NCBI RefSeq assembly: GCF_018531465.1
Contig: NZ_JAHDTF010000043.1
Coordinates: forward strand, 1 to 64,000
Origin: Sphaerisporangium fuscum
GTDB lineage: Bacteria > Actinomycetota > Actinomycetes > Streptosporangiales > Streptosporangiaceae
Direction of reading: 5' to 3'
DNA: 64,000 bases
Below the pieces are notes generated by a model that did no database searches, had not been told where the DNA came from, and worked only from the letters and a program-made list of their open reading frames with translations. Positions 42,422 to 51,418 of this stretch are shown here, in pieces. How positions within the stretch are numbered: position 1 is the first letter of the stretch; each line of letters starts with the position of its first letter. Made by a program: the position numbers and the translations under genes.

Positions 42422-42438
42422 ATGCCGACATTATGAGC
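42416..42438. promoter_or_regulatory. LysR-type inverted repeat at the regulator start
   Basis: GCTCATA (42416-42422) and TATGAGC (42432-42438) are perfect 7-bp inverted arms around 9 bp, covering the LysR start codon. This is the size of a typical LysR recognition site (T-N11-A style). It would serve autoregulation and activation of the exporter at 42495. Confidence 0.55.
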
Positions 42439-42494
42439 TGACAGGGCGATCCGCCATCTACCTGGGGATCTCACCCGATTCCAGGATTGGCTCC

Positions 42495-43739
42495 GTGACT
42501 GCTCGCCGTGACATCGCCGCAATGCTGACCACGACGTTCCTGACCTGGATGGGGCAGCGGACGACCGCCGTGGCGCTCCCCCTCGTCGCCCTCGCCGAGA
42601 CCGGATCCCCCTGGACCACCGGATTGGTCGGCGGCGCCGTCGGGCTGCCCATGCTCACATCGGCGTGGTGGGCCCGGGGACTACGGCAACGCCTGACGAC
42701 CGGCCGCGCTCTCGCCGTCGTGCTCGCCGTCCAGGTGGTGGGGCTGCTCGTCGTCCCGATCGGCGCCGCCGTCGGCACCGTCGGCCCGATCCACCTGGCC
42801 GCCACCGGCCTGATCACCGGCTGCGCCACCGCCGTGAGCGCCCCGGCCCAGCGGGCGCTGCTCGCCGACATCTGCGACCGCCTGGGCTCCGGCGTCGCCT
42901 CCCGGATGCTCGCCTGGCAGGACTTCGCCCACCGCAGCACGATGATCGTGGCGCCGCCGCTGGCCGGCTGGGCGATCACCGTCGGCGGCCCGTTCCGGTT
43001 GCTCTGGGCGGAGGCGGTGGGCGTCGGTCTCGGTGCGGCCGTGCTGCTGACGGTGAGAGGCGGCGCGGCCCCCGCCACCGGCGGCGGGATGACGGACGCG
43101 CCGGCCCTCCGGCACGTACTGGCCCGTCACCCGGAGGTACGCCGCGCCGTGACCATGTCCGGTGTCGGCGGCCTCGTCTGGTTCGCCTTCACCCTCGGGC
43201 TGGCGATCCTCGGCGCCGAGACCGGCCGGCCCGGCCTGCTCATCTCGGCCGGCATGACCGGTTACGGGGCCGGCTCCATCGTCGGGGCGCTCATGGCGCC
43301 GGCGCTGGTCCCCCGGCTGCCGTCACTGGGCACCATGGCCACCGGATGGATCATCCTCGGGGCGTCCTTCGCCGCCCTGCCCGCGGTGACCTCGTCGCTC
43401 ACGCTGATCGCCTGCCTGGCCGCGGTCGGCGGCCTGGCCATGCCGCTCGGCATCGGAGCGATGAACCGGCTGATCACCGTTCGGACCGACGGCGCGGAAC
43501 GGCGGGCGGCCTTCGCCGCCGAGAGCCTGGTGCACGACGGGGCGGTGTCGCTCGGCCTGCTCGCCGGCGGAGCGGTCATCGGCCTGGCCGGCGCGGGGCC
43601 GACACTGATCGTCGCCGGGGCCGCGCAGGTCGCCGTCGCGCTCCTGGCCGGGCCCTGGGTGATCCCGGTGCCCGCTCACCAGGTGCGGGACGACTCCCCC
43701 CTCCCGGCCGGACGAGCCCGATCCGCGTCCAGCACCTGA
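42495..43739 (+). CDS. MFS transporter
   Basis: A 414-residue polytopic protein with about 12 helices. It starts TARRDIAAMLTTTFLTWMG and has LLVSAGMTGYGAGS-like helix 7-8 (LLISAGMTGYGAGSIVGALM) and a cytoplasmic loop with ARGLRQRLTTGRAL in place of the usual motif A. The substrate is unknown; it is probably an exporter of a small molecule. The start is a GTG at 42495; the frame upstream lies over the divergent LysR gene. Regulated by the adjacent LysR. No accessory enzyme is adjacent. Confidence 0.85.
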   Translation: MTARRDIAAMLTTTFLTWMGQRTTAVALPLVALAETGSPWTTGLVGGAVGLPMLTSAWWARGLRQRLTTGRALAVVLAVQVVGLLVVPIGAAVGTVGPIHLAATGLITGCATAVSAPAQRALLADICDRLGSGVASRMLAWQDFAHRSTMIVAPPLAGWAITVGGPFRLLWAEAVGVGLGAAVLLTVRGGAAPATGGGMTDAPALRHVLARHPEVRRAVTMSGVGGLVWFAFTLGLAILGAETGRPGLLISAGMTGYGAGSIVGALMAPALVPRLPSLGTMATGWIILGASFAALPAVTSSLTLIACLAAVGGLAMPLGIGAMNRLITVRTDGAERRAAFAAESLVHDGAVSLGLLAGGAVIGLAGAGPTLIVAGAAQVAVALLAGPWVIPVPAHQVRDDSPLPAGRARSASST

Positions 43740-43975
43740 CCGTGCGGTGCGCGGGGCCGGCTCGGGGAAACGGCGCCCGGGATGCGTTCGACGGTCAGGG
43801 CGGCGGGCCGGGCGAAGGCCGCCGCCGCCGGGCACCTCCCACGCGTGTACGCTGCGGCTTGCACTGGCGGAACCCTCCTGAAGGGGCGCGAACGGGGCAG
43901 GTCAGCGGCCCTCCCCGAGCCTCGGGGCGGCCTTCGGGATCGCCGGCGCGACATCGAGACAGGTGGGCACGGCAG
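43740..43975. other. 236-bp gap without a recognisable gene
   Basis: The DNA between the MFS stop and the PucR start is GC-rich with open frames only by composition. I see no hairpin, repeat or promoter match worth calling, apart from the ribosome-binding site AGGTGGG (43961-43967) of the PucR gene. Confidence 0.5.
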
Positions 43976-45520
43976 ATGCTGAAGCTGGACCGGTTGGTGA
44001 ACGTCCTCGGCGGCTACGGGGCGCGGCTGTGCTGCGCCGTGCCGTCACGGGACGTGGAGCTGCGCAGCGTGGTGGTGCACGATCCGACCGACCCCCGCCC
44101 CGCGACCGGTGACGTGTTCCTTTCGGTCGGTGTGGAGTCCGCGGCCGACGCCGTACGGCTGGCGCGGTCGGCGCGTGCCGCCGCGGTGCTGGTGCGAGGG
44201 AAGCCGCCCCTCGACGAGAGCGCTCTGTCGGACGCGCGCGACAGCGGGATCGCCGTGCTGCTCGTGGAACCCGCGGTGTCCTGGAGCCAGCTCTTCGGCG
44301 TGGTGTACGGCCTGACGCTCGAAGGCCGGGAGACCGAGGCCGGGCGAGGGCCGACCGATCTGTTCGCCTTCGCGGACACGCTCGCGACCGATATCGGCTC
44401 CCCGGTGACGATCGAGGACCAGATGTCGCGGGTTCTGGCCTACTCCCGCTCGCAGCAGTCCGCCGACCCGGTACGGCTGGAGACGATCCTGGGCAGACGG
44501 GTACCGGACGCCATGCACCGCCTGCTGGAGAGCAAGGGCGTCTTCGCGCACCTGACGGCCTCCGACGAGCCGTTGTTCGTCGAGCCCGCGCCCGAGCACG
44601 GGCTGCGGGGCCGCATGGTGGTGGCCGTACGCGCCGGACGCGAGCTGCTGGGATCCATATGGGTCGAATGCGAGCGCCGGCTGTCCGACGATCAGCAGAT
44701 CGTCCTGTGCGACGGAGCACGGGCCGTCGCGCTGTACCTGCTGCGTTCCCGGGTCAGCGCGGATCTGGAACGGCAGGTGGAGTCCGACCTCGTCATCCAG
44801 CTGCTGGAGGGCTCGGCCGACACCCCCCGGGTGATCAGCAGGCTCGGCCTGCCACAGGGGCGGTTCCGGGTGATCGCACTCCAGGCGCACATCGCCGAGG
44901 AGAGGCACGCGGCGGTCCTGCTCGCCTTCGAGCGCGCGACCACGGGGTTCGGCTGGTCACGGCCCGGGCGTAGCGCGCTGTTCGGCAACACCCTGTACAC
45001 GGTGCTGCCCTGCGCGAGCGACGTCACGCCCGCGCGCGACTGGCTCGCCTCGATCTCGGGCGTCCTGCCGCGGCCGGTCACCGTGTTCGCCGGCATCGGC
45101 GGAGCGGCGGAGGCCGCCCAGCTGCCCGCGAGCAGGCGGGAGGCCGACGAGAGCCTCGCCCTGCGGGCCGCGCGGCCCGGCGGTGCCCCGGCGGTCGTGT
45201 ACGACGAGTCGTGGGACGAGATCCTGCTGCAGCGCCTCCGGGCGGCCGCGGCGTCGGGGCGCACCCCCGCCCGCGGGCCGGTCGCCGAGCTGACCCGGTA
45301 CGACGCGGAACGCGGCACCCGATACGTCCCGACCCTGCGCGCCTGGCTGGAGGCCCAGGGGGACCTGGGCACCGCCGCCGAGCGTCTCGGCGTCCACCCC
45401 AACACCGTGCGTTACCGGCTCAGGAAGATGGCCGAGATCACGAACCTGCAGCTCGACGTGCCGGAGAAGCGACTGGCGATGATCATCGCACTCGCCGTCC
45501 ACCAGGACACACAACCCTGA
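43976..45520 (+). CDS. PucR family transcriptional regulator
   Basis: A 514-residue regulator. Residues about 1-130 form a PucR/purine-catabolism N-terminal domain (ELRSVVVHDPTDPRPATGDV), 140-280 a GAF-like sensor (SPVTIEDQMSRVLAYS), and the C-terminal HTH_30 domain is LGTAAERLGVHPNTVRYRLR. These proteins activate amino-acid and purine catabolism genes in actinomycetes. It is directly upstream of the DadA-like oxidoreductase in the same direction, with two dyads in between, so it probably activates that gene. The long upstream frame from 42665 is a shadow of the MFS gene. Confidence 0.88.
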   Translation: MLKLDRLVNVLGGYGARLCCAVPSRDVELRSVVVHDPTDPRPATGDVFLSVGVESAADAVRLARSARAAAVLVRGKPPLDESALSDARDSGIAVLLVEPAVSWSQLFGVVYGLTLEGRETEAGRGPTDLFAFADTLATDIGSPVTIEDQMSRVLAYSRSQQSADPVRLETILGRRVPDAMHRLLESKGVFAHLTASDEPLFVEPAPEHGLRGRMVVAVRAGRELLGSIWVECERRLSDDQQIVLCDGARAVALYLLRSRVSADLERQVESDLVIQLLEGSADTPRVISRLGLPQGRFRVIALQAHIAEERHAAVLLAFERATTGFGWSRPGRSALFGNTLYTVLPCASDVTPARDWLASISGVLPRPVTVFAGIGGAAEAAQLPASRREADESLALRAARPGGAPAVVYDESWDEILLQRLRAAAASGRTPARGPVAELTRYDAERGTRYVPTLRAWLEAQGDLGTAAERLGVHPNTVRYRLRKMAEITNLQLDVPEKRLAMIIALAVHQDTQP

Positions 45521-45530
45521 CCGCCCGCGC

Positions 45531-45578
45531 TTGTCGGAGCAGGACAAACCGCCCCGTCGCGCTTGTCCGACGCGGACA
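45531..45578. promoter_or_regulatory. Twin dyads between the PucR and oxidoreductase genes
   Basis: TTGTCGGAGCAGGACAA (45531-45547) and TGTCCGACGCGGACA (45564-45578) are inverted repeats with TTGTC/GGACAA and TGTCCG/CGGACA arms, each preceded by GCGC. The spacing of 32-33 bp is about three helical turns. They are probable PucR sites controlling the downstream gene. Confidence 0.6.
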
Positions 45579-45644
45579 GCACGTTTCCCGTTCACATCGG
45601 CGATCCTCATGGCAGGCAAGAGACGCGAGCGGAGAAAAAGGGCA

Positions 45645-46895
45645 ATGCATATCGACGGTGGGCCGCGTTCCGCGGTAGTGATCGGCGCCGGTGTCGTTGG
45701 ACTGTCCACTGCGTGGTTCCTGCAGGAACGCGGCGTGGACGTCACCGTGGTCGACCGCGGCGGGGTGGCCGCGGGCGCCTCGTGGGGCAATGCGGGCTGG
45801 CTCTCGCCGGGGCTGGCGATCCCGCTGAACGAACCCGGCGTCCTGCGTTACGGTCTGAGCTCCCTGCTCAACCCGAACGCCCCGCTGCACGTGCCGGCCA
45901 CTCCCGACCCGGGCCTGTGGGCCTTCCTCACCCGGTTCGCCCTGAACTGCAGCTGGAAGTCCTGGGGCCAGGCCGTACGGGCGAACATCCCGCTCAACGA
46001 CGAGTGCCTCGAGGCGTTCGACGTGCTCACGTCCAACGGCGTCGAGGCGGCCACGATCGACGCGCCGATCATGGCCGCCTTCGAGACCGAACGCCAGGCG
46101 GTGGGGTTGCTGCACGAGCTCCGGCGCATCAACGAGTCGGGGCTGAAGATCGAGTACACCGCGTTCAAGGGTGACGAACTCGGCAAGCTGCTGCCGCAGA
46201 TCTCCCCCCGCGTCCGGGCCGGCATCCGGCTGGAAGGGCAGCGCTACATCGACCCCGGGGAGTTCACGCACTCGCTGGGCCGCGCCGTCACCGCACGCGG
46301 CGCCGAGATCCGGTCCGGCTTCGATGTCGCCGACGTGCGCACCGGGACCGGCGGGCTCACCGTGGTGTCGAGCGCCGGCGACTCGGTCACGGCCGACGCC
46401 GTCGTCCTGGCCACCGGCGCCTGGCTGAACCGTCTCGGCAAGGCGTGGGGCGTCCGGGTGCCCGTGCGCGCCGGACGCGGCTACTCCTTCACCGTGCCCA
46501 CCAAGGAACCCGTGCCCGCGCCGATCTACCTGCCGGCCGTACGCGTCGCCTGCACGCCGTACCAGGGCAAGCTCCGCGTCGCGGGGACGATGGAGTTCCG
46601 CGGCCCGGACCACCCGCTGGTGCGGCGGCGCATCGACGCGATCATCAAGTCCGCCGAGCCGCTGCTGGCCGGGGTCGACTGGGACGCGATGACCGACCTC
46701 TGGGTCGGCCCCCGGCCCGTGACCCCCGACGGCCGGCCTCTCATCGGAGCCACCAACGTCCCTGGCGTCTTCGTCGCGGGCGGGCACGGCATGTGGGGGA
46801 TCACCCAGGGGCCGATCACCGGGCGCATGCTCGCGGAGCAGATCACCACAGGAAAGCAGCCCGCCGCCCTGCGGGCCTTCGACCCCACCCGCTGA
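45645..46895 (+). CDS. FAD-dependent D-amino acid dehydrogenase-like oxidoreductase (DadA family)
   Basis: A 416-residue DAO-fold flavoprotein. Its FAD-binding VVIGAGVVGLSTAWFLQERG comes near the N-terminus, followed by the WGNAGWLSPGL loop, and the C-terminal FVAGGHGMWGITQGPITGR closes the isoalloxazine pocket. This is the DadA/hydroxyproline-oxidase pattern. The substrate is a D- or imino-amino acid, unspecified. The ATG at 45645 has GGAG 14 nt upstream; the frame opens from 45531 over the dyads. It is probably activated by the adjacent PucR protein. Confidence 0.88.
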   Translation: MHIDGGPRSAVVIGAGVVGLSTAWFLQERGVDVTVVDRGGVAAGASWGNAGWLSPGLAIPLNEPGVLRYGLSSLLNPNAPLHVPATPDPGLWAFLTRFALNCSWKSWGQAVRANIPLNDECLEAFDVLTSNGVEAATIDAPIMAAFETERQAVGLLHELRRINESGLKIEYTAFKGDELGKLLPQISPRVRAGIRLEGQRYIDPGEFTHSLGRAVTARGAEIRSGFDVADVRTGTGGLTVVSSAGDSVTADAVVLATGAWLNRLGKAWGVRVPVRAGRGYSFTVPTKEPVPAPIYLPAVRVACTPYQGKLRVAGTMEFRGPDHPLVRRRIDAIIKSAEPLLAGVDWDAMTDLWVGPRPVTPDGRPLIGATNVPGVFVAGGHGMWGITQGPITGRMLAEQITTGKQPAALRAFDPTR

Positions 46896-46931
46896 CATCA
46901 GCTCGGCCGGCGACGGCGTCGTGCCCCTCGG

Positions 46932-47813
46932 TTACAGGCGCTTGGCCAGGAAGGACAGCACCGCGTCGGCCATCTCGTCGGGTACTTCCTCGGCGAGGTC
47001 GTGACCGGCGTCGAAGACGTGACCGGTGACGTCGTGGGCCATGAGCCGCATCTGCGCCTCGTTCCGCTCGCCGATGAACGCCGAGCCGCCGAGCGCCAGC
47101 ACCGGGATGTCCAGCTTCTTCTGCGCCGCCTGCCGGTTCTGTTCGGCGTCCACGAGCATCGCCCGATAGATCGACAGCATCGCGCGGATGCCTCCGGGCA
47201 TCGAGTAGCAGCGCACGTATTCGTCGACCGCGTCGGTGGTCGCGGTGTCAGGGTGGCTGCGCTCGTTCTTGATCATGTAGGTGATCAGTTCGCGTTCATG
47301 GCCGGCGATCAGCAGCTCGGGGACGTCCGGCTGGAAGTAGAAGCCCAGATGCCACAGGTGCAGGCCGCTGGAGACGTTCTCGGGGGTGAGAGCGGTGTGG
47401 TCCTCGAAGCCGAATCCGGGGAAGAGCGCCTCGGCGAAGACCAAGGCGTTGACGTGATCACGGTGCCGGGCGGCGAGCTGGTAGCCGATCACCGCTCCCC
47501 AGTCCTCTCCGATCACTACGTAGGACTTGTGCCCGAGGTGAGCCATCAGGGCGGCGATGTCGTCGCTCATCGTCGCCGAGTCGTATCCGTCAGCGGGCCG
47601 GGCTGAGTCGCCGAGGCCACGCAGGTCCGGTACGACCACGGTGTAGTGCGGCGTCAGCTTCGGGAGGAGGTGCCGCCAGTGGTAGCCGGTCTTGGGCACG
47701 CCGTGCAGCAGTACGACTGCCGGGCCGGACCCGCCCGTCCGGTAGTGCAGACTCGTTCCGTTGACCGTGGCACGGCCCGTGCGGACCGGGTCTCCGTGGT
47801 GGTCGAACATCAT
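46932..47813 (-). CDS. Alpha/beta hydrolase, epoxide hydrolase/dehalogenase-like
   Basis: A 293-residue hydrolase with VVLLHGVPKTGYHWRH (oxyanion), the nucleophile elbow GEDWGAVIGYQLA with Asp, LRGLGDSARP and the C-terminal AGHDLAEEVPDE with the catalytic His. Asp nucleophile plus Glu before it resembles fluoroacetate dehalogenase and epoxide hydrolase relatives. The ATG pair at 47813/47810 is preferred over the frame to 47891. It lies 93 bp downstream of the unknown 433-aa gene in the same direction, so the two may be co-transcribed under the TetR at 49314. Confidence 0.85.
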   Translation of the reverse strand: MMFDHHGDPVRTGRATVNGTSLHYRTGGSGPAVVLLHGVPKTGYHWRHLLPKLTPHYTVVVPDLRGLGDSARPADGYDSATMSDDIAALMAHLGHKSYVVIGEDWGAVIGYQLAARHRDHVNALVFAEALFPGFGFEDHTALTPENVSSGLHLWHLGFYFQPDVPELLIAGHERELITYMIKNERSHPDTATTDAVDEYVRCYSMPGGIRAMLSIYRAMLVDAEQNRQAAQKKLDIPVLALGGSAFIGERNEAQMRLMAHDVTGHVFDAGHDLAEEVPDEMADAVLSFLAKRL

Positions 47814-47906
47814 TTGCCTTACCAACTTCCTGTGTTCCTCGGTGCGGCGGCGGCGGAGGCCGGTGCCCGCCTCAGCCGTCTGCCACCGCATCTTCGGCGG
47901 TCTGTT

Positions 47907-49208
47907 CTAGCGGTCGGTGATGTCGTGGTCCGGCAGGTCGATGACGAGGCGGCTCGGCCCGTTGCCGCCCGCCGTCACCGGTTCGGCGCGATGGCCGGCG
48001 GGGCGCAGGACGACGTTCTCCGGGTAGAGCCGGCCGAGCAGTGCCAGCACGACGGTGTCGTCCTGACCGGTGGCGTCCAGGGTGACGTCGCCGCCCTCCG
48101 TCCACACCAGCCCGGGTGCGCGCAGTGCGGCCCACACGTCCGCGGTCCGGGTGTCGCCGGCGGTCGCGTTGCCTGTGGTGGGGCGGTGGCGGTGGCGGTG
48201 GGCGAAGCGGTGGCCGCGCAGGGCCTGGCCGAGGTCGACGCAGGCGGTGGTGCCCTCGTGGGCCACGGCGATGTGGGCGGTCCGGGTGCCGTCGGCGACC
48301 GGCCCGATGACGATACGGAAGGGGAGCGGCCCTTCTACCGGGGCGGCGGGCGGCAGATCCTCGATGAGCGTGCGAGGCGCGGCGTAGTAGTCGTCCAACT
48401 CGGCGACGTAGGTGGCGGTCTCGCCGACGGCGGGGTCGGGGCGCCAGGTCAGCAGGTGCTGGGGCGCGGTGAGCGGCGGTGCGTCGATGACGGCGGGCAG
48501 GGCGGTGCCGCCGTCCGCGTCGAAGCCGTAGCCGTCGGGGCCGGAAGTGCCGGTGACGACGTGGCGGGCGAAGTCGACGATGCTGGTGTGCCGGATCTGG
48601 CGGACCAGGAGTTCGGTGAGGAATCGGTCGCGGGCCGCCTCGGTGTGCCGCAGGCCGCTGGGAGTGACCAGGAGCGGGACGTCCTGCCAGTTCGTGAAGG
48701 GCAGCAGGGCATCCCGCAGCAGGACCATCTGGTGCAGCCACTCGTTGTAGAGCTGCATCGTGACGGGCCCGCCGCGGCGGCCCCGGAGCAGGTCGGCCGC
48801 GGGCGGGGTGAGCAGGTGACCGTAGCAGTGGCTGCGGACGACGAGCGGGCCCGCGGGGAAGGGGATCGGCTCGGTCAGCAGCCGGTCCAGCGCCGTGGTC
48901 GCCCATGAGGCGATCACCCGCCCTATGGCCTCGGCCTGCGCGCCCACTTCGCGGGCGGCCGTGGCGCTGTCAGGGCCGACGGCCAGCGGAAGGGAGGTCT
49001 CCCGTGTGCCCAGGCCGAGCGTCGCGCGGATCTGGGCCTGAAGCACCTCACCGTCCGCGCTCGTCAGGGCGTTGTCATCAATGATGCCCTGCAGCAGCGG
49101 CAGGGCACCGGTGAAGAACTCGCGGGCGGTCATGGTGCTCGCCTCGGGGAAGGTGTTCCATCGGCTGCCGCCAAGGACCGGGGCGGTTTCGGTGTGCGAG
49201 GGTGGCAT
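47907..49208 (-). CDS. Unrecognised 433-residue protein under TetR control
   Basis: A 433-residue protein with no signal peptide or clear membrane helix. The N-terminal half looks helical (AREFFTGALPLLQGIIDD, LLVRQIRHTSIVDFARHVVT). The C-terminal half is beta-rich with RIVIGPVADGTRTAHIAVAH and ACVDLGQALRGHRFAHRHRH, and has Trp-, Asp- and His-containing loops. I cannot place it in a known family. GGAGGA sits 3 nt before the ATG. It is between a TetR gene and an alpha/beta hydrolase on the same strand, with a 22-bp dyad (49277-49298) upstream, so it belongs to an inducible operon. Confidence 0.7.
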   Translation of the reverse strand: MPPSHTETAPVLGGSRWNTFPEASTMTAREFFTGALPLLQGIIDDNALTSADGEVLQAQIRATLGLGTRETSLPLAVGPDSATAAREVGAQAEAIGRVIASWATTALDRLLTEPIPFPAGPLVVRSHCYGHLLTPPAADLLRGRRGGPVTMQLYNEWLHQMVLLRDALLPFTNWQDVPLLVTPSGLRHTEAARDRFLTELLVRQIRHTSIVDFARHVVTGTSGPDGYGFDADGGTALPAVIDAPPLTAPQHLLTWRPDPAVGETATYVAELDDYYAAPRTLIEDLPPAAPVEGPLPFRIVIGPVADGTRTAHIAVAHEGTTACVDLGQALRGHRFAHRHRHRPTTGNATAGDTRTADVWAALRAPGLVWTEGGDVTLDATGQDDTVVLALLGRLYPENVVLRPAGHRAEPVTAGGNGPSRLVIDLPDHDITDR

Positions 49209-49276
49209 GGTTCCTCCGATGTCGTGGACGAGGCCGCAAGCGGCCTCACCGGCGTCGGTGTCGACGGCGGCGACTT

Positions 49277-49298
49277 ATCTGGATCGCCCGATACAGAT
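49277..49298. promoter_or_regulatory. 22-bp dyad upstream of the unknown gene
   Basis: The arms ATCTG-ATCG and CGAT-CAGAT are inverted around a CC centre, with one mismatched pair. A near-copy lies at 49909-49930 upstream of the TetR gene, sharing the first 15 bp ATCTGGATCGCCCG. The TetR at 49314 probably binds both and so links the two transcripts. Confidence 0.7.
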
Positions 49299-49313
49299 TC
49301 CGGGCGTGAAAAA

Positions 49314-49892
49314 TCAGCCGAGCGTGCTCAGGGCTACCTCCACGAGGGGTTCGAGGGCACGGGCGTCCGGGGTGATCTTCGAGGAGACGAGGAGCCCGTT
49401 GAGGAAGGTGACAAGGAAGGCGGCGAGGGTGTGCGGGTCGTGCCGCGCCGAGATCTCGCCGCGCTCCACCGCCGCGCGCAGCAGGTCGGTGAGCGCGTCC
49501 TGGTTGGCGCCCAGCACGTCACGCAGGGTGCGCCGGGTCGGCTGGTCCTCCGGCAGGCGCTCGGTGGCGGCATTGACCAACAGGCAGCCCCGGCCGCCGT
49601 GTTCGACGGCGATCCGGATCCGTTCGACCAGCAGCGCGCGGATCGCCGAGCGGGCGTCCGTCCCCTCTTCAAGGCTGCGCAGGGCGGCCGCGGCGAAGGT
49701 GGCACGATAGTGCTCCAGCGCGGCCCGGTACAGGCCGTCCTTGTCGCCGAACGCGGCATACAGGGAACCCTGCCCGATCCCGAGGTGCCGGGTCAGGTCC
49801 CGCACCGAGGTCGCCTCGTAGCCACGCGCCCAGAACAGCTCCATCGCGCGACGCACCGCCGCCTCGGTGTCGAATTCCCGGGTCCTTGCCAT
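49314..49892 (-). CDS. TetR family transcriptional repressor
   Basis: A 192-residue protein. Helix-turn-helix: AVRRAMELFWARGYEATSVR, then GIGQGSLYAAFGDKDGLYRA, typical of the AcrR/TetR branch with Ser-Leu-Tyr-Ala-Ala-Phe. The C-terminal domain has GGRGCLLVNAATERLP with a Cys, common in this subfamily (TetR_C_16/33-like). The gene is upstream of the unknown 433-aa gene on the same strand; matching dyads lie at its own promoter (49909-49930) and in front of that gene. Confidence 0.9.
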   Translation of the reverse strand: MARTREFDTEAAVRRAMELFWARGYEATSVRDLTRHLGIGQGSLYAAFGDKDGLYRAALEHYRATFAAAALRSLEEGTDARSAIRALLVERIRIAVEHGGRGCLLVNAATERLPEDQPTRRTLRDVLGANQDALTDLLRAAVERGEISARHDPHTLAAFLVTFLNGLLVSSKITPDARALEPLVEVALSTLG

Positions 49893-49908
49893 GCGCTCAC
49901 CCTAGCGT

Positions 49909-49930
49909 ATCTGGATCGCCCGTTCAAGAA
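49909..49930. promoter_or_regulatory. Partial dyad upstream of the TetR gene
   Basis: Copy of the 49277-49298 site: ATCTGGATCGCCCG is intact and the right arm is degraded (TTCAAGAA). It lies 17 bp upstream of the TetR ATG. It is probably a weaker autoregulatory site. Confidence 0.5.
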
Positions 49931-50152
49931 AGCGGGTGGCGGGCGCGACCGGCACGGCTCTGCTCTCGTATGGCTACGGCGAACGAGCACGTGGCGCTGT
50001 GTGATGCTCGGGATCGAGCCCGCCGCGAGGGCCGGCGGTGCTGTCGCGCCCGTAGGGCCGTCGACGAGCGGCTGTCCGGCATCATGTCGTCCCAGGGCGC
50101 GCACGAACCGATCGCCGCTGCGGAGTGCGGGTTCTGGTCGTCGCCGCACGGC

Positions 50153-50188
50153 GAAACCCCGTCCCGCTTCACCGCTGGACGGGGTTTC
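50153..50188. terminator. Bidirectional hairpin terminator downstream of the acyl-CoA dehydrogenase
   Basis: GAAACCCCGTCC (50153-50164) pairs perfectly with GGACGGGGTTTC (50177-50188) around a 12-nt loop. It starts 13 bp after the minus-strand stop at 50202. There is a TTTC run on the minus strand, consistent with termination of the dehydrogenase transcript. Confidence 0.7.
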
Positions 50189-50201
50189 CGCACATCAACG
50201 C

Positions 50202-51371
50202 CTACTTCAGCAGCTGCCTCGCCATGACCATGCGCTGGATCTGGTTGGTGCCCTCGTAGATCTGGGTGATCTTGGCGTCGCGCATCATGCGCTCCACCGG
50301 GTAGTCACGGGTGTAGCCGTACCCGCCCAGCAACTGCACCGCGTCGGTGGTGATCTCCATGGCCGCGTCCGAGGCCGCGCACTTGGCCGCGCTGGAGAAG
50401 AACGTCAGGTCGGCCACCTTCTCCCCCCGCATCGCCTGCTCGGACTTGGCCGCCGCCGCGTAGGTCAGCTGCCGGGCCGCCTCCAGCTTCATCGCCATAT
50501 CGGCGATCATGAACTGCAGGCCCTGGAACTCGGCCACCGGCTTGCCGAACTGCCGGCGCTCCTTGACGTACCCGATCGCGTAGTCCAGCGCCCCCTGCGC
50601 GATCCCCAGCGCCTGCGCGGCGATCGTGATGCGGGTGTGGTCCAGCGTCGCCAGCGCGGTCTTGAACCCCGTCCCCGGCTCACCGATCATCCGGTCCGCC
50701 GGGATCCGCACGTCCTCCAGGATCACCTGACGGGTGGGCGAGCCCTTGATGCCCAGCTTCTTCTCCTTGGCCCCGAAACTCACCCCCGCATCCCCCTTCT
50801 CGACCACGAACGCCGAGATCCCCCGCGCGCCCGCCTGCGGATCGGTCACCGCCATGACCGTGTAGAACTCGGAGATGCCCGCGTTGGTGATCCACATCTT
50901 GGTGCCGTTGAGCACATAGTGCTCACCGTCGCGCACCGCCCGCGTCTTCATCGCCGCCGCGTCCGACCCCGCCTCGGGCTCGGACAACGCGTAGGAGAAC
51001 ATCGCCTCGCCCCGCGCCACCGGCTCCAGGTAGCGCCGCTTGAGCTCCTGCGACCCCGACAGCAGCAGCGGCACCGTCCCCAGCTTGTTCACCGCCGGGA
51101 TCAGCGAGGACGAGGCGCACGCCCGCGCGACCTCCTCGATCACGATCACCGTCGCCAGGGCGTCCGCCCCCGCCCCGCCGTACGCCTCCGGGATGTGCAC
51201 GGCGTGCAGATCCGCCGCGACCAGGTCCTTGTAGACCTCCCAGGGGAACTCCTCGTTCTCGTCGGCCGCCGCCGCACGCGGCGCGATCTTCTCGTCGGCG
51301 AGGGCGCGGACCGTCTCACGGAGCATGGGGTACTCCTCGGCCGCGGCGTGCAGGTGGCCATCCAGGCTCAT
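50202..51371 (-). CDS. Acyl-CoA dehydrogenase
   Basis: A 389-residue FAD enzyme. It has the FAD-binding [18 protein letters not shown] and [15 protein letters not shown] region, helix [20 protein letters not shown] with [19 protein letters not shown], and the C-terminal [19 protein letters not shown] in which the Glu of YEGT is the catalytic base. It oxidises short or branched acyl-CoA. The start MSLDGH at 51371 is preferred over 51401. It is divergent from a TetR gene with a dyad between them (51419-51431), so it is probably repressed by that protein, as for fatty-acid-degradation regulators. Confidence 0.92.
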   Translation of the reverse strand: MSLDGHLHAAAEEYPMLRETVRALADEKIAPRAAAADENEEFPWEVYKDLVAADLHAVHIPEAYGGAGADALATVIVIEEVARACASSSLIPAVNKLGTVPLLLSGSQELKRRYLEPVARGEAMFSYALSEPEAGSDAAAMKTRAVRDGEHYVLNGTKMWITNAGISEFYTVMAVTDPQAGARGISAFVVEKGDAGVSFGAKEKKLGIKGSPTRQVILEDVRIPADRMIGEPGTGFKTALATLDHTRITIAAQALGIAQGALDYAIGYVKERRQFGKPVAEFQGLQFMIADMAMKLEAARQLTYAAAAKSEQAMRGEKVADLTFFSSAAKCAASDAAMEITTDAVQLLGGYGYTRDYPVERMMRDAKITQIYEGTNQIQRMVMARQLLK

Positions 51372-51418
51372 GTGTCTCACCCAATCCCGGGAATCGTGCA
51401 CTTCGTGCCGTATCGTAA

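Larger units (their letters stand above)
49893..50201. other. 309-bp gap: TetR operator and ACAD terminator
   Basis: The first 40 bp hold the TetR-side dyad copy (49909-49930). The last about 50 bp hold a perfect 12-bp hairpin (50153-50188). Between them I see no gene; one open frame on each strand is compositional. Confidence 0.5.
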
